Shown here: one piece after another, positions 16,056 to 27,074 of the stretch
Layout of the letters: each line of letters opens with the position of its first letter
Numbering within the stretch: the stretch's first letter is position 1
Source: Rhizorhabdus sp049889055
GTDB taxonomy: Bacteria > Pseudomonadota > Alphaproteobacteria > Sphingomonadales > Sphingomonadaceae
Assembly (NCBI RefSeq): GCF_049889055.1
Contig: NZ_JBLTWO010000005.1
Span: 186,001 to 250,000 of the forward strand
Length of the DNA: 64,000 nucleotides
Direction of reading: 5' to 3'
Notes under the pieces: generated by a model
Databases searched by the model: none
Told to the model about the DNA's origin: nothing
The model's input: only the letters and a program-made list of their open reading frames with translations
Made by a program: the position numbers and the translations under genes

Positions 16056-17810
16056 ATGGCGGTAGCCGCGCTTTCCAATGCCGCGCTTGCCCTGACGGGG
16101 AGCGTCGCGCCCCAGCCCAGCGGACCTGCCCCCGCTGCCGGATCGGCGCCAGAATCGGCCCAGAATTTCGCCAAGCTCGTTTCGCGCCAGTCGGACCAGA
16201 AGACCACGCCCGACGGCGAGCACGCCCAGCCCGACGGCAAGCTGCCGGCCGATGCTGCCATCGCATCGTCCGAAGATCCTGCCGCCTCGACCGAGGGAGA
16301 TGCCACAGCCGACGCCGAGACCGGCGAAAAGCCTGAAACCCTTCTGGCAGACATCGAAGCCATGGTCGCCGCCGCAGCACTGCTCGGCAACGGCCAGCCG
16401 GTGATGCCCGTCATCACGATACCGTCCGCCCCGGCGCCCGTCACCGATGGTGCCAGCGTCGATACCGCGCAGCCGACCGTCGCGGCCCTGCTGCTGGCAG
16501 GCACGAGCCTTCCGTCGCAGACGCCCGCCGCGGATGGCGCCGCGGCGAATGGGACCGCCGCGCCCGCGCCGGCCTTCGCTACGGCCCTGTCGACGGCTTC
16601 TGGCCAGAATGCCCAGGCGCAGACCGCCACGGCGGGCGAGCCAATCGCAACTGATCCCGCCATAACGGCCGGAGGGGATGTCGCGCCGCCCACCACGGTG
16701 GCTGCCGCGCCCACCACGACGACGGGAGAGCTACGTCAGGCCACCCCTGAGCTGACCCATATCGCCAGCCTCATCGCTTCGCTGCGACAGGCTTTCGCTC
16801 CGGCGGGCACGGCGCAGACTGCCGGCCCGCTGAAAAGCGATGGCTCCCCAGCTCCGACCGCGATCGATCCGCACAGTACAGCTACCGTGGCAGCGGAACA
16901 GGCCGAGGTCGCGATACCCACGATCCTGCGCGCGCCGGTGGTGACCATCGGCGACGACGACACGAGCGAAAGCGAAACGTCGGAAGCGCCGTCGGTCGAT
17001 GGCGAAGCGATCACCGCGCCGACGCTTCCATTGGCCAGTAGCGCGAAGACGCCTGTCGCACAGGTGGTGGCGCCGAAACTCTCCAACGAAGAGCTTTCGG
17101 CTGACACGGTCAGCACACCCGTGACGATCGACGATGACCAGATTTCGGGTCTCGACGGTGCAGATCCTTCGGTCGTGACCGAGGCCTTTCCGAAAGCGCC
17201 GGAACTGCCGCCCGTCGACACGGACGAGACGCAGTCGACCGCAGCTACCGTGCCGACGCCTGCTGCCCCTGCGCCTGCGACGGCGGCCGACACCGGGATG
17301 CAAGTCGGTGATGCCGGCGTCGCCGACGGCAACAGCGTGCAGCAGCAGACGATCGATCGCCATCTGGACCTCGCCCGCGACACCCAGTGGCTCGACCGTC
17401 TCGCCCGCGACATCAGCCGCGTGGCGGACCACCAGGGCCATCTGAAGTTCCAGCTCAACCCCGAACATCTGGGTGCCCTTACCGTCGAGATCGTCAACAG
17501 CGCCGCCGGCACCGCGATCCGCATGAGCACCGATACCGATCAGGCGCGCCAGATCATCGCCGATGCCCAGCCGCGCCTCATCGCCGAGGTTCGCGCGCAG
17601 GGGCTGCGCGTCGCGGAATCGCATGTCGACCTCAACAATCAGCAGAGCGGCGGCGGCACCGGTTCGACCGGAGCCCAGGCGCAGCAAGGCCAGCAGGGTC
17701 AATCGCGTCAGCCGTCAGAAGATAATAAACCTTTTTCGCTTAATCAGTCTGCCGTGCGTGACGAAGCCGTCGATTCGACGGATCGTGACGACCGCGACCT
17801 TTACGCATGA
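16056..17810 (+). CDS. fliK: FliK, flagellar hook-length control protein
   Basis: 584 residues from the ATG at 16056. A long, low-complexity Ala/Pro/Thr-rich N-terminal part acts as the molecular ruler in this family. The C-terminal domain (about 440-550) has the conserved LKFQLNPEHLGALTVEI motif and GLRVAESHVDL, which switch export specificity from hook to filament. The frame is open back to 15915, inside fliJ, but the ATG two bases after the fliJ stop with AGAAGGA upstream is the better start. Confidence 0.9.
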   Translation: MAVAALSNAALALTGSVAPQPSGPAPAAGSAPESAQNFAKLVSRQSDQKTTPDGEHAQPDGKLPADAAIASSEDPAASTEGDATADAETGEKPETLLADIEAMVAAAALLGNGQPVMPVITIPSAPAPVTDGASVDTAQPTVAALLLAGTSLPSQTPAADGAAANGTAAPAPAFATALSTASGQNAQAQTATAGEPIATDPAITAGGDVAPPTTVAAAPTTTTGELRQATPELTHIASLIASLRQAFAPAGTAQTAGPLKSDGSPAPTAIDPHSTATVAAEQAEVAIPTILRAPVVTIGDDDTSESETSEAPSVDGEAITAPTLPLASSAKTPVAQVVAPKLSNEELSADTVSTPVTIDDDQISGLDGADPSVVTEAFPKAPELPPVDTDETQSTAATVPTPAAPAPATAADTGMQVGDAGVADGNSVQQQTIDRHLDLARDTQWLDRLARDISRVADHQGHLKFQLNPEHLGALTVEIVNSAAGTAIRMSTDTDQARQIIADAQPRLIAEVRAQGLRVAESHVDLNNQQSGGGTGSTGAQAQQGQQGQSRQPSEDNKPFSLNQSAVRDEAVDSTDRDDRDLYA

Positions 17811-17827
17811 TCAATGGGATTTGACCG

Positions 17828-18448
17828 ATGAGCAGTGCCGCCGCCGCTCCCGCGCCTGACGCCCCCGCCCCCAAGAAGAAGGGCAAGATGAAGGGCATCC
17901 TCGTGATGCTCGTCGTCGCCCTGCTGTTCGCCGGCATCGGCGTGGGCGCCGGCCTCTATGCGGCCGGTTCCGGCCTGGTTGGCGGCAAGCACAAGGCAGA
18001 GGAAGAGCATCCCGAGGACCCCAACGCGCCCAAGCTCGTCAAAAAAGAGGGCGCGGACGATGGCCATGGGGCGGAAAAGCAGACGCTGCCGATCGGGCTG
18101 GAGACCGACAAGTCTCCCGACCCGACCAAGTACAAGGCGTCCTATTACGCCTTCGAGCAGCCCTTCACTGCCAATCTGCGCGATTCCGACGGTTTCACCC
18201 AGATCGGGCTGGGCGTCTCGACCTTCTACGACCAGAAGGTGCTCGACAATCTGAAGGACAATGACATGCCGATCCGCTCGGCCATCCTGATGGTATTGTC
18301 GCAGCAGGACAGCTTCTCTATCGGCACGCCCGAGGGCAAGCTGAAGCTGCAGAAGGAACTGAAGGACGCCATCAACACGGTCCTCAAGCAGCGCACCGAC
18401 TTCGGTGGGATCGACAACGTCTATTTCACCAGCATCGTCGTTCAGTAA
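17828..18448 (+). CDS. fliL: FliL, basal-body-associated stator protein
   Basis: A 206-residue single-pass inner-membrane protein: a Lys-rich cytoplasmic N-terminus, a membrane helix (about 20-42), a charged spacer, and a periplasmic domain ending near FGGIDNVYFTSIVVQ. FliL surrounds stator units and stabilises torque. It is the last flagellar gene here; fliM, normally next, is absent and copper genes follow. Confidence 0.92.
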   Translation: MSSAAAAPAPDAPAPKKKGKMKGILVMLVVALLFAGIGVGAGLYAAGSGLVGGKHKAEEEHPEDPNAPKLVKKEGADDGHGAEKQTLPIGLETDKSPDPTKYKASYYAFEQPFTANLRDSDGFTQIGLGVSTFYDQKVLDNLKDNDMPIRSAILMVLSQQDSFSIGTPEGKLKLQKELKDAINTVLKQRTDFGGIDNVYFTSIVVQ

Positions 18449-18461
18449 GGGCTGCAGCTTT

Positions 18462-18482
18462 GGGGGCCTTTGGCCCTCATTT
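18462..18482 (+). terminator. Weak hairpin after fliL
   Basis: GGGCC-TTT-GGCCC (18464-18476) is followed by TCATTT. The short stem makes this only a possible terminator for the flagellar operon. Confidence 0.35.
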
Positions 18483-18530
18483 CCCCGAAGGCGGGCTTGG
18501 CCTTCCGGCAACCGCTGCTAAACAGCCGGC

Positions 18531-20222
18531 ATGACCGCAAGAACCCGCCGCCGCTTTCTGCGGGATGCCGCCCTGACCGGCTCGGCCGCCGCCTGCGCAC
18601 ACTGGCTTCCAGCCTGGGCCGCTGCGCCGTCCTCACAGGGACAGGCGATTCTTCATGGCCCGCATATCGCGCTCACCATCGACCATCTGACGATGACGGT
18701 CGACGGGCGGACAACCCACGCCGTCGGCGTCAACGGCACGGCCCCCGGCCCGCTGATCCGCCTGCGCGAAGGACAGACCGCGCGCATCTCGGTCACCAAC
18801 CGGCTGCACGAGGACAGCTCGATCCACTGGCATGGCATCCTCCTGCCCTTCCAGATGGACGGCGTTCCGGGGATCAGCTTTCCCGGCATCCGGCCGGGCG
18901 AGACCTTCGTCTATGAATTCCCGGTTCTGCAGAACGGCACCTACTGGTATCACAGCCACAGCAATCTGCAGGAACAGATGGGCCATTATGGCCCGCTGGT
19001 CGTCGACCCGGCCGACGGCTCCACGCCAGACCATGATCGCGATCATGTGATCCTGCTGTCGGACCATGCCCGGCTGCACCCGCATGAGATATTCCGCCGG
19101 TTGAAGGTCGATCCGGGCGGCTTCAACCGGCAGCGCCAGACCCTGGGCGGGCTGCTCGCGGGCAAGGACCAGCCGCTCAAGGACCGGCTCGAATGGGCTG
19201 CGATGCGGATGGATCCGACCGACGTGTCGGACGCTACCGGCAACATCTACACCTATCTGGTCAACGGCCATGGGCCGGCCGATAACTGGACCGCCCTGTT
19301 CCAACCGGGCGAGCGGGTGCGCCTCCGCGTGATCAACGCCTCGGCAATGACCAATTTCAATGTTCGCATTCCCGGCCTGCCGCTCGAGATCGTCGCGGCG
19401 GACGGCCTTCCCGTCCGCCCGTTGACGGTCGACGAGTTCCAGATCGCCGTCGCGGAAACCTATGACGTCATCGTCCGCCCTGGCGATGCGGCCTATACAC
19501 TGGTCGGCGAGGCTATCGACCGTTCGGGCATCGCCCGCGCGACGCTCGCGCCACGCATGGGCATGGTCGCCCCCGTCCCGCCGCTGCGTCGCCGCCCGAT
19601 CGTGACGATGCGCGACATGGGTATGGACATGGGCGACATGGATATGGGCGGCATGGACCATGGCGGGCATGGCATGGACATGAGCATGCGCAGCGGCGCC
19701 AATGCCCCGCAGGTGGAAATGGGGCCGGGCGTGCAGACCATCTCGCCCATGCCGGTCGACCGGACGGGCGAGCCGCCGCAGGGACTGGAGGATGTCGGGC
19801 ATCGCGTACTCGTCTATCGCGATCTCGTCGCCGTCGATCGCAACCCCGACACGCGCACGCCATCGCGCAGCCTGGAACTGCATCTGACCGGCAATATGGA
19901 ACGCTATATGTGGTCGTTCGACGGGGTGAAGATGAGCGACGTCAAGGCGCCCATCCCCTTCACCAAGGGCGAGCGCGTTCGCGTCACGCTGGTCAACGAC
20001 ACCATGATGAACCACCCCATCCACCTGCACGGCCATTATTTCGAGCTGGTAACCGGCCATGGCGACCATGCGCCGCGCAAGCATACGGTCAACGTCGCAC
20101 CGGGGGGCAAGGTGACCTTCGACCTGACCGCCGATGCCGAGGGCGACTGGGCCTTCCACTGCCACATGCTCTATCACATGCATGCGGGCATGTTCGAGAT
20201 CGTCACGGTGCGCGCGGCATGA
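18531..20222 (+). CDS. copA: CopA-type multicopper oxidase, copper resistance
   Basis: A 563-residue periplasmic multicopper oxidase that oxidises Cu(I) and binds copper. A Tat signal (RRRFLRD near residues 6-12, then a hydrophobic stretch) directs folded export. Copper-site motifs are IHWHG, YHSHS, HPIHLHGH and the C-terminal HCHMLYHMHAGM. A Met/His-rich stretch (about residues 363-385, MGMDMGDMDMGG) is typical of copper-binding CopA proteins. Its end overlaps copB by 4 bp (ATGA), so both are one operon. No copper-sensing regulator is nearby. Confidence 0.95.
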   Translation: MTARTRRRFLRDAALTGSAAACAHWLPAWAAAPSSQGQAILHGPHIALTIDHLTMTVDGRTTHAVGVNGTAPGPLIRLREGQTARISVTNRLHEDSSIHWHGILLPFQMDGVPGISFPGIRPGETFVYEFPVLQNGTYWYHSHSNLQEQMGHYGPLVVDPADGSTPDHDRDHVILLSDHARLHPHEIFRRLKVDPGGFNRQRQTLGGLLAGKDQPLKDRLEWAAMRMDPTDVSDATGNIYTYLVNGHGPADNWTALFQPGERVRLRVINASAMTNFNVRIPGLPLEIVAADGLPVRPLTVDEFQIAVAETYDVIVRPGDAAYTLVGEAIDRSGIARATLAPRMGMVAPVPPLRRRPIVTMRDMGMDMGDMDMGGMDHGGHGMDMSMRSGANAPQVEMGPGVQTISPMPVDRTGEPPQGLEDVGHRVLVYRDLVAVDRNPDTRTPSRSLELHLTGNMERYMWSFDGVKMSDVKAPIPFTKGERVRVTLVNDTMMNHPIHLHGHYFELVTGHGDHAPRKHTVNVAPGGKVTFDLTADAEGDWAFHCHMLYHMHAGMFEIVTVRAA

Positions 20223-21226
20223 AGCGCCTGATCCTCGCGGGCCTGATCCTCGCCGGCTCCGCCCAGGCGCAGACCACCGCGCCGGCTGATCCGCATGCAG
20301 GCCACAGCATGCCTGCGGCTGGCGCTCATGCAGGGCACGCCATGCCCATGGGCGATCCCAACGCCGGCCACGACGCCGCGGCGGCTGATCCGCATGCCGG
20401 ACACGAAATGCCTGCGGCCGATCCACACGCCGGGCATCAGATGCCGACGGACCCCCATGCGGCCCATGACGCGAGACCCGCTGCGGTCGAGATCGGCAAT
20501 GCTCCAGCCCCGCCACCACCCACCGACCGCGCGGCGGACCGCTTCTTCCCAGCCGCCACCATGGCCGCCGCGCGCGAGGCGCTCGTGCGCGAGCATGGCG
20601 GCATGACCGTCAGTCAGCTGATGATCGACCTTGCCGAGGTTCGTCCGGGCAAGGGCGCCGACGGCTATGCCTGGAATGGCGAGGCCTGGATCGGGGGCGA
20701 CATCGATCGGCTCGCCCTCAAGAGCGAGGGCGAAGGCGACGATATACTCGGTCAGGCGGAGGTCCAGGCGCTGTGGAGCCATGCGCTTGACGCCTACTGG
20801 AACTTTCAGCTCGGCGTCCGACAGGACATCCGCCCGCGTCCCGGCCGCAGCTATGCCGTGGTCGGGATCGAGGGCCTTGCACCTTATTGGTTCGAGGTCG
20901 ACGCCAATCTCTTCCTGTCGAACAAGGGCGATCTCTCCGCGCGGATCGAGGCTTATTATGACCAGCGCCTCACCCAGCGACTGATCCTCCAACCGCGCAT
21001 CGAACTCGACTTCGCCTTCGCGGACGATCGCCGGAGCGGCGTGGGCAGCGGGCTCGGGACGACCGAAGCAGGCTTCCGGCTGCGTTATGAGTTCAGCCGC
21101 CGCTTCGCACCTTATGTCGGCCTGGTCCACGAGCGACGCTTCGGCGAAACCGGCCGGCTGGCGATCGCCATGGGGGAGTCCCGGCGTGAGACGCGGGCGG
21201 TGCTCGGGGTCAGGGCCTGGTTCTGA
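20219..21226 (+). CDS. copB: CopB, outer-membrane copper resistance protein
   Basis: 335 residues from the ATG at 20219, which overlaps the copA stop. A signal peptide (MKRLILAGLILAGSAQAQ) is followed by a His/Met-rich region (about 20-85) with six copies of a DPHAGH-like unit, then a beta-rich C-terminal domain ending in a Trp-Phe outer-membrane signature. CopB works with CopA in copper sequestration in the envelope. The frame is open back to 19910, but only inside copA. Confidence 0.93.
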   Translation: MKRLILAGLILAGSAQAQTTAPADPHAGHSMPAAGAHAGHAMPMGDPNAGHDAAAADPHAGHEMPAADPHAGHQMPTDPHAAHDARPAAVEIGNAPAPPPPTDRAADRFFPAATMAAAREALVREHGGMTVSQLMIDLAEVRPGKGADGYAWNGEAWIGGDIDRLALKSEGEGDDILGQAEVQALWSHALDAYWNFQLGVRQDIRPRPGRSYAVVGIEGLAPYWFEVDANLFLSNKGDLSARIEAYYDQRLTQRLILQPRIELDFAFADDRRSGVGSGLGTTEAGFRLRYEFSRRFAPYVGLVHERRFGETGRLAIAMGESRRETRAVLGVRAWF

Positions 21227-21256
21227 CGGCCGGCCGGGTCGCCACCGGCACCCTAT

Positions 21257-21295
21257 GAAAAAAGCCACCCCGCGGTCTGCGGGATGGCCCTTTTC
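21257..21295. terminator. Bidirectional terminator between copB and lpdA
   Basis: GCCACCCCGC (21264-21273) pairs with GCGGGATGGC (21279-21288) with one G-T wobble. An A run precedes and a T run follows, so it can end transcription from both converging operons. Confidence 0.85.
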
Positions 21296-21316
21296 TTATC
21301 ACCAAGCCGGCTTCGA

Positions 21317-22708
<1,392 letters not shown>

Positions 22709-22763
22709 TGTCATTTCCTTATTCGCCGCGCCGGCCTCCCCCCGCCCATTGGGCAGGAAGAGG

Positions 22764-22783
22764 CCCCGGCCTCACGGCCGGGG
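22764..22783. repeat. GC-rich hairpin between sucB and lpdA
   Basis: CCCCGGCC (22764-22771) and GGCCGGGG (22776-22783) enclose a 4-base loop. Lacking a T run, it looks more like a repetitive palindrome or mRNA stability element than a terminator. Confidence 0.45.
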
Positions 22784-22795
22784 CGACGATGACGC

Positions 22796-24040
22796 TTAGA
22801 GGTCGATCAGCAGACGGGTCGGATCCTCGATCGCGTTCTTGAGCGCGACGAGAAAAGTGACCGCCTCGCGACCGTCGATCAGGCGATGATCATAGCTGAG
22901 CGCGAGATACATCATCGGACGAGCGACGATCTGACCGTCACGGACGACCGGCCGATCCTCGATCCGGTGCAGGCCGAGCACGCCCGACTGCGGCGGATTG
23001 ATGATCGGGGTCGACATCAGCGAGCCGAAGACGCCACCATTGGAAATGGTGAAGGTACCGCCCTTCATCTCTTCCAGCTTCAGCGTGCCGGCCTTTGCGC
23101 GGGTGCCGAAGTCGCCGATGGTCTTCTCGATCTCCGCCACCGACAGGGTCTGCGCGTCGCGGATCACCGGAACGACCAGACCGTTCGGCGCCGACACGGC
23201 GACCGACACGTCGACATAATCGCGATAGACGATCTCGTCGCCCTCGATCGAAGCGTTGACGGCGGGCACGTCGCGCAGCGCCATGCAGGCGGCCTTCACG
23301 AAGAAGCCCATGAAGCCCAGGCGAACGCCGTGCTTCTTCTCGAACAGGTCCTTGTACTTGGCGCGCGCCTCGATCACCGCCGTCATGTCGACGTCGTTGA
23401 AGGTGGTCAGCATCGCCGCCGTGTTCTGCGCTTCCTTCAGACGGCTCGCGACCGTCTGGCGCAGGCGGGTCATGCGGACGCGCTCTTCCTTGCGGCCACC
23501 AGCCGACGAGACAGCAACAGCGGCGACCGGCGCCGGGGCGACGGGGGCGGCCTTGGGCTGGCTCTTCGCGGCGGCGACGACATCGTCCTTGGTCAGGCGG
23601 CCATCTTTGCCGGTGCCCCTGATCTTGGTCGGGTCGACGCCATATTCGAGCACGGCGCGGCGAACCGACGGCGACAGCGTCACCGGATCGCCCGGTTCCT
23701 CGTCGGCCGGGGCCGCAGCGGGCTCCGCCGGGGCAGCCGCCTCGGCCTTGCCGACCGCAGTCTGATCTTCGACCGCCGGGGTTGCGGCCGTCGCGGCGGT
23801 GGCGCCTTCAACGACCCGCGCGATGACCGCGCCGACATTGACCGTGTCGCCCTCGGCGACGACCAGTTCGCCCATAACGCCCGCGACGGGCGACGGCACT
23901 TCGACCGCGACCTTATCGGTCTCGAGGCTCGCAATCGGTTCGTCGGCCTTCACCACCTCGCCCGGCTTCTTGAGCCACTGGCCCAGCGTCGCCTCGGTGA
24001 TCGATTCACCGAGCGTCGGAACAACCACATCGGTAGCCAT
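22796..24040 (-). CDS. sucB: Dihydrolipoamide succinyltransferase (E2 of 2-oxoglutarate dehydrogenase)
   Basis: E2 core of the 2-oxoglutarate dehydrogenase complex. 414 residues: a lipoyl domain with ETDKVAVEV (lipoyl Lys43), an Ala/Pro-rich linker, an E1/E3-binding domain (about 127-160, SPSVRRAVLEYGVDP) and a catalytic domain with SYDHRLIDGREAV near the end carrying the active His and Asp. One lipoyl domain only. The start lies 1 bp after the sucA stop. Confidence 0.96.
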   Translation of the reverse strand: MATDVVVPTLGESITEATLGQWLKKPGEVVKADEPIASLETDKVAVEVPSPVAGVMGELVVAEGDTVNVGAVIARVVEGATAATAATPAVEDQTAVGKAEAAAPAEPAAAPADEEPGDPVTLSPSVRRAVLEYGVDPTKIRGTGKDGRLTKDDVVAAAKSQPKAAPVAPAPVAAVAVSSAGGRKEERVRMTRLRQTVASRLKEAQNTAAMLTTFNDVDMTAVIEARAKYKDLFEKKHGVRLGFMGFFVKAACMALRDVPAVNASIEGDEIVYRDYVDVSVAVSAPNGLVVPVIRDAQTLSVAEIEKTIGDFGTRAKAGTLKLEEMKGGTFTISNGGVFGSLMSTPIINPPQSGVLGLHRIEDRPVVRDGQIVARPMMYLALSYDHRLIDGREAVTFLVALKNAIEDPTRLLIDL

Positions 24041-24041
24041 C

Positions 24042-26948
24042 TTACTTACCCTTCGATTCGTGGCCGAGCGCGTCGGCGATCAGTGCCGCCTGCTGGACGG
24101 CATGGTTGCGGGCGAGGCCGGTCGCCGTCGCTGCGGCGGCCTTGCGGCCCGCATAGACGGGACGCTTCGGTACGCCCCCATTTTCGATGAGAACCTTCTC
24201 GATATAATGCTCGACGAAGGTCCAGGCGCCCTGGTTCTTCGGCTCTTCCTGTGCCCACACCACGGTTTCGAGGTTGGGCATCCGGCTGAAGAAGCTGATC
24301 AGCGCATCCGCCGGGAACGGATAGAGCTGCTCGAGGCGCAGGATCATCGTGTTCTTGTCGCCCGCTGCATCGCGCGCTTCGGCCAGCTCATAATAGAGCT
24401 TGCCCGACACGAGCACGACCCGACGCACGTCGGCATCGGCCGGCGGGTTGGCATCGCGCAAAACGCGCTGGAACCGGCTCTCGCCCATCATCTCCTCGAC
24501 CGTCGACACCGCCGACTTGTGGCGGAGCAGGGACTTCGGCGTCATGATGATCAGCGGCTTGCGGAACTGGCGAACCATCTGCCGGCGCAGAATATGGAAA
24601 TAATTGGCCGGCGTGGTGCAGTTGGCGACCTGCATATTGTCTTCCGCGCACAGCTGCAGATAGCGCTCGAGGCGTGCTGAGCTGTGCTCCGGCCCCTGCC
24701 CTTCATAGCCGTGCGGCAGCAGCATCACGAGGCCGTTCACGCGCAGCCACTTCGCCTCACCGGACGAGATGAACTGATCGATGATGACCTGCGCGCCATT
24801 GGCGAAGTCGCCGAACTGCGCCTCCCACATGACCAGCGTGTTCGGCGCCGCCGATGCATAGCCATATTCGAAGCCCAGCACGCCGAATTCCGACAGCGGG
24901 CTGTCGAGCACCTGGAAACGCCGGTCCATCGCGGACAGCGGGATATACTTGTGCCCATCCTTCTGGTCGACCCAGACGGCGTGACGGTGGCTGAACGTAC
25001 CACGGCCCGAATCCTGGCCCGACAGACGCACGCCATAACCGTCGCGCAGCAACGAGCCGAAAGCGAGCGCCTCCGCCGTCGCCCAGTCGAAGCCCTTGCC
25101 GGACTCGAACATTTCCTTCTTGGCATCGAGGATGCGCGCCAGCGTCTTGTGGATCGACAATCCCTCGGGAACAGTGGTCAGCTGCTTGGCCAGTTCGCCG
25201 ATCCTGTCGGCGCTGATACCGGTCACCGCGGCGCGACGCTCGGTGATTGCTTCGCGCGGCTCCGCGAAGCCGGTCCAGTCGCCCTCGAACCAGTCGGCCT
25301 TGTTGACCTTGTAGCTCTTGCCCGCCTCGAACTCGGCCTCGAGCTGAGCGACGAACTCTCCCTCGGTCTGCGGCGTCCAGTCGGCGTCGATCACGCCTTC
25401 TTCCACCAGACGCGCGCTGTAAAGCGCGCTGACCGGCGGATGCTTGCGGATCTCCTCATACATCAGTGGCTGGGTGAAGCCCGGCTCGTCGCCTTCGTTA
25501 TGGCCGAAGCGGCGGTAGCACCACATGTCGATCACGACGTCGCGCTTGAAGGTCTGGCGGAACTCGGTCGCTACCTTGCAGGCCCAGGTCACGGCTTCGG
25601 GATCGTCGCCATTGACGTGGAGGATCGGCGCCTGGACCATCTTGGCGATGTCCGACGGATAAGGCGACGAGCGGGCGAACTGCGGCGAGGTGGTGAAGCC
25701 CACCTGGTTGTTGATCACGAAGTGGATCGTGCCGCCGGTGTTGTAGCCGCGCAGGCCGGAGAAGCCGAAGCACTCCATGATGATGCCCTGACCCGCGAAG
25801 GCGGCATCGCCGTGCAGCAGGATCGGCAGGACCCGCGAACGCTCGAGATCGTCGACCTTGGTCTGTTTGGCGCGCGCCTTGCCCAGAACGACCGGATTGA
25901 CACACTCCAGGTGGGACGGGTTCGGCGCCAGGCTCAGGTGGACCTTGTTGCCGTCGAACTCGCGGTCGGTCGATGTCCCGAGGTGATATTTGACGTCGCC
26001 CGAGCCGCCGACATCGGCGGGGTTGGACGAACCACCGGCAAATTCGTTGAAGATCGCGCGATAGGGCTTCTCCATGACGTTGGAGAGCACATTCAGACGG
26101 CCGCGATGGGCCATGCCGATCACGACCTCGTTCACGCCGTAAGCGCCGGCATATTTGATCACCGCTTCGAGCGCGGGGATCATCGACTCACCGCCATCGA
26201 GGCCGAAGCGCTTCGTGCCGACATATTTGCGGCCGAGGAACTTCTCCCACTGCTCGGCATGGATCACCTTGTTGAGAATCGCCTTCTTGCCCTCGGGCGT
26301 GAAGCTGATCTCGGCGTCCTTGCCTTCGATGCGAGCCTGCAGGAAGCGACGCTCTTCGACGTCGCTGATGTGCATATATTCGATGCCGACATTGCCGCAG
26401 TAATTCTTGCGGAGAATGGCGATCAGCTCGCGGACGGTCACGCGCTCAAGCCCCAGGAAGCCGGCGATATAGACCTCGCGGTCCATGTCGGCTTCGGTGA
26501 AGCCATGCCAGGCCGGACTCAGATCCTCGGTCTCCTCGCGCTGCGAGAGGCCGAGCGGATCGAGATTGGCGAGCAGATGGCCGCGCACGCGATAAGTGCG
26601 GATCAGCATGATGGCGCGGATCGAGTCGAGCGTACGCCGTTCGATCTCGGCCTGGCTGAGCCCCGGCGAAACCGGCGCCGCGACCGGGGCCGGGGCGCCC
26701 TTGGCGGGCTTCGGCGGCACGGTCATCTGGGTCGGATCGAGCGCTGCGGTCAGCGAGTCGGTCGTCGACGGAGGCCAGTTGGACCGGGCCCAGCTGGGAC
26801 CCGACACATCGGCTTCCACTGTCGCGAAATATGCCTGCCAGTCTGGCTGCACGCTTGCCTTGTCGGCGCGATACTGCCGATAGAGCGATTCTACGAAGGA
26901 AGCACTGACTCCCTCCGGTCCGTCGAAACCGACGCCTTCGATACCCAT
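24042..26948 (-). CDS. sucA: 2-oxoglutarate dehydrogenase E1 component
   Basis: The thiamine-diphosphate enzyme that decarboxylates 2-oxoglutarate. The 968 residues show the N-terminal FVESLYRQYRADK segment that binds E2, a thiamine region with GDAAFAGQG, and the C-terminal transketolase-like domain ending in a YAGRKAAAATATG motif. The start at 26948 is favoured over the ATG at 26972 because AAGGA lies 7 bases before it and the family usually begins close to this point. Confidence 0.95.
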   Translation of the reverse strand: MGIEGVGFDGPEGVSASFVESLYRQYRADKASVQPDWQAYFATVEADVSGPSWARSNWPPSTTDSLTAALDPTQMTVPPKPAKGAPAPVAAPVSPGLSQAEIERRTLDSIRAIMLIRTYRVRGHLLANLDPLGLSQREETEDLSPAWHGFTEADMDREVYIAGFLGLERVTVRELIAILRKNYCGNVGIEYMHISDVEERRFLQARIEGKDAEISFTPEGKKAILNKVIHAEQWEKFLGRKYVGTKRFGLDGGESMIPALEAVIKYAGAYGVNEVVIGMAHRGRLNVLSNVMEKPYRAIFNEFAGGSSNPADVGGSGDVKYHLGTSTDREFDGNKVHLSLAPNPSHLECVNPVVLGKARAKQTKVDDLERSRVLPILLHGDAAFAGQGIIMECFGFSGLRGYNTGGTIHFVINNQVGFTTSPQFARSSPYPSDIAKMVQAPILHVNGDDPEAVTWACKVATEFRQTFKRDVVIDMWCYRRFGHNEGDEPGFTQPLMYEEIRKHPPVSALYSARLVEEGVIDADWTPQTEGEFVAQLEAEFEAGKSYKVNKADWFEGDWTGFAEPREAITERRAAVTGISADRIGELAKQLTTVPEGLSIHKTLARILDAKKEMFESGKGFDWATAEALAFGSLLRDGYGVRLSGQDSGRGTFSHRHAVWVDQKDGHKYIPLSAMDRRFQVLDSPLSEFGVLGFEYGYASAAPNTLVMWEAQFGDFANGAQVIIDQFISSGEAKWLRVNGLVMLLPHGYEGQGPEHSSARLERYLQLCAEDNMQVANCTTPANYFHILRRQMVRQFRKPLIIMTPKSLLRHKSAVSTVEEMMGESRFQRVLRDANPPADADVRRVVLVSGKLYYELAEARDAAGDKNTMILRLEQLYPFPADALISFFSRMPNLETVVWAQEEPKNQGAWTFVEHYIEKVLIENGGVPKRPVYAGRKAAAATATGLARNHAVQQAALIADALGHESKGK

Positions 26949-27028
26949 CTCACCATCCTTGTCTGCACCCACCCCGGGACTTAGGCCCGAAGCACAGCAA
27001 TGTGGGTTGATACTGTCGTTAAATGAAC

Positions 27029-27065
27029 GAGGCGTGAAACGCCTCCCCCGCCCGAAGGCGGAGGC
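27029..27065 (-). promoter_or_regulatory. Two overlapping hairpins between sucD and sucA
   Basis: GAGGCGT-GAA-ACGCCTC (27029-27045) and a larger stem with arms GCCTCC and GGAGGC (27041-27065) share bases 27041-27045 and so cannot both form. The arrangement is like an attenuator or processing site in the mRNA leader of sucA; no leader peptide is evident. Confidence 0.4.
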
Positions 27066-27074
27066 AGTCCTATA

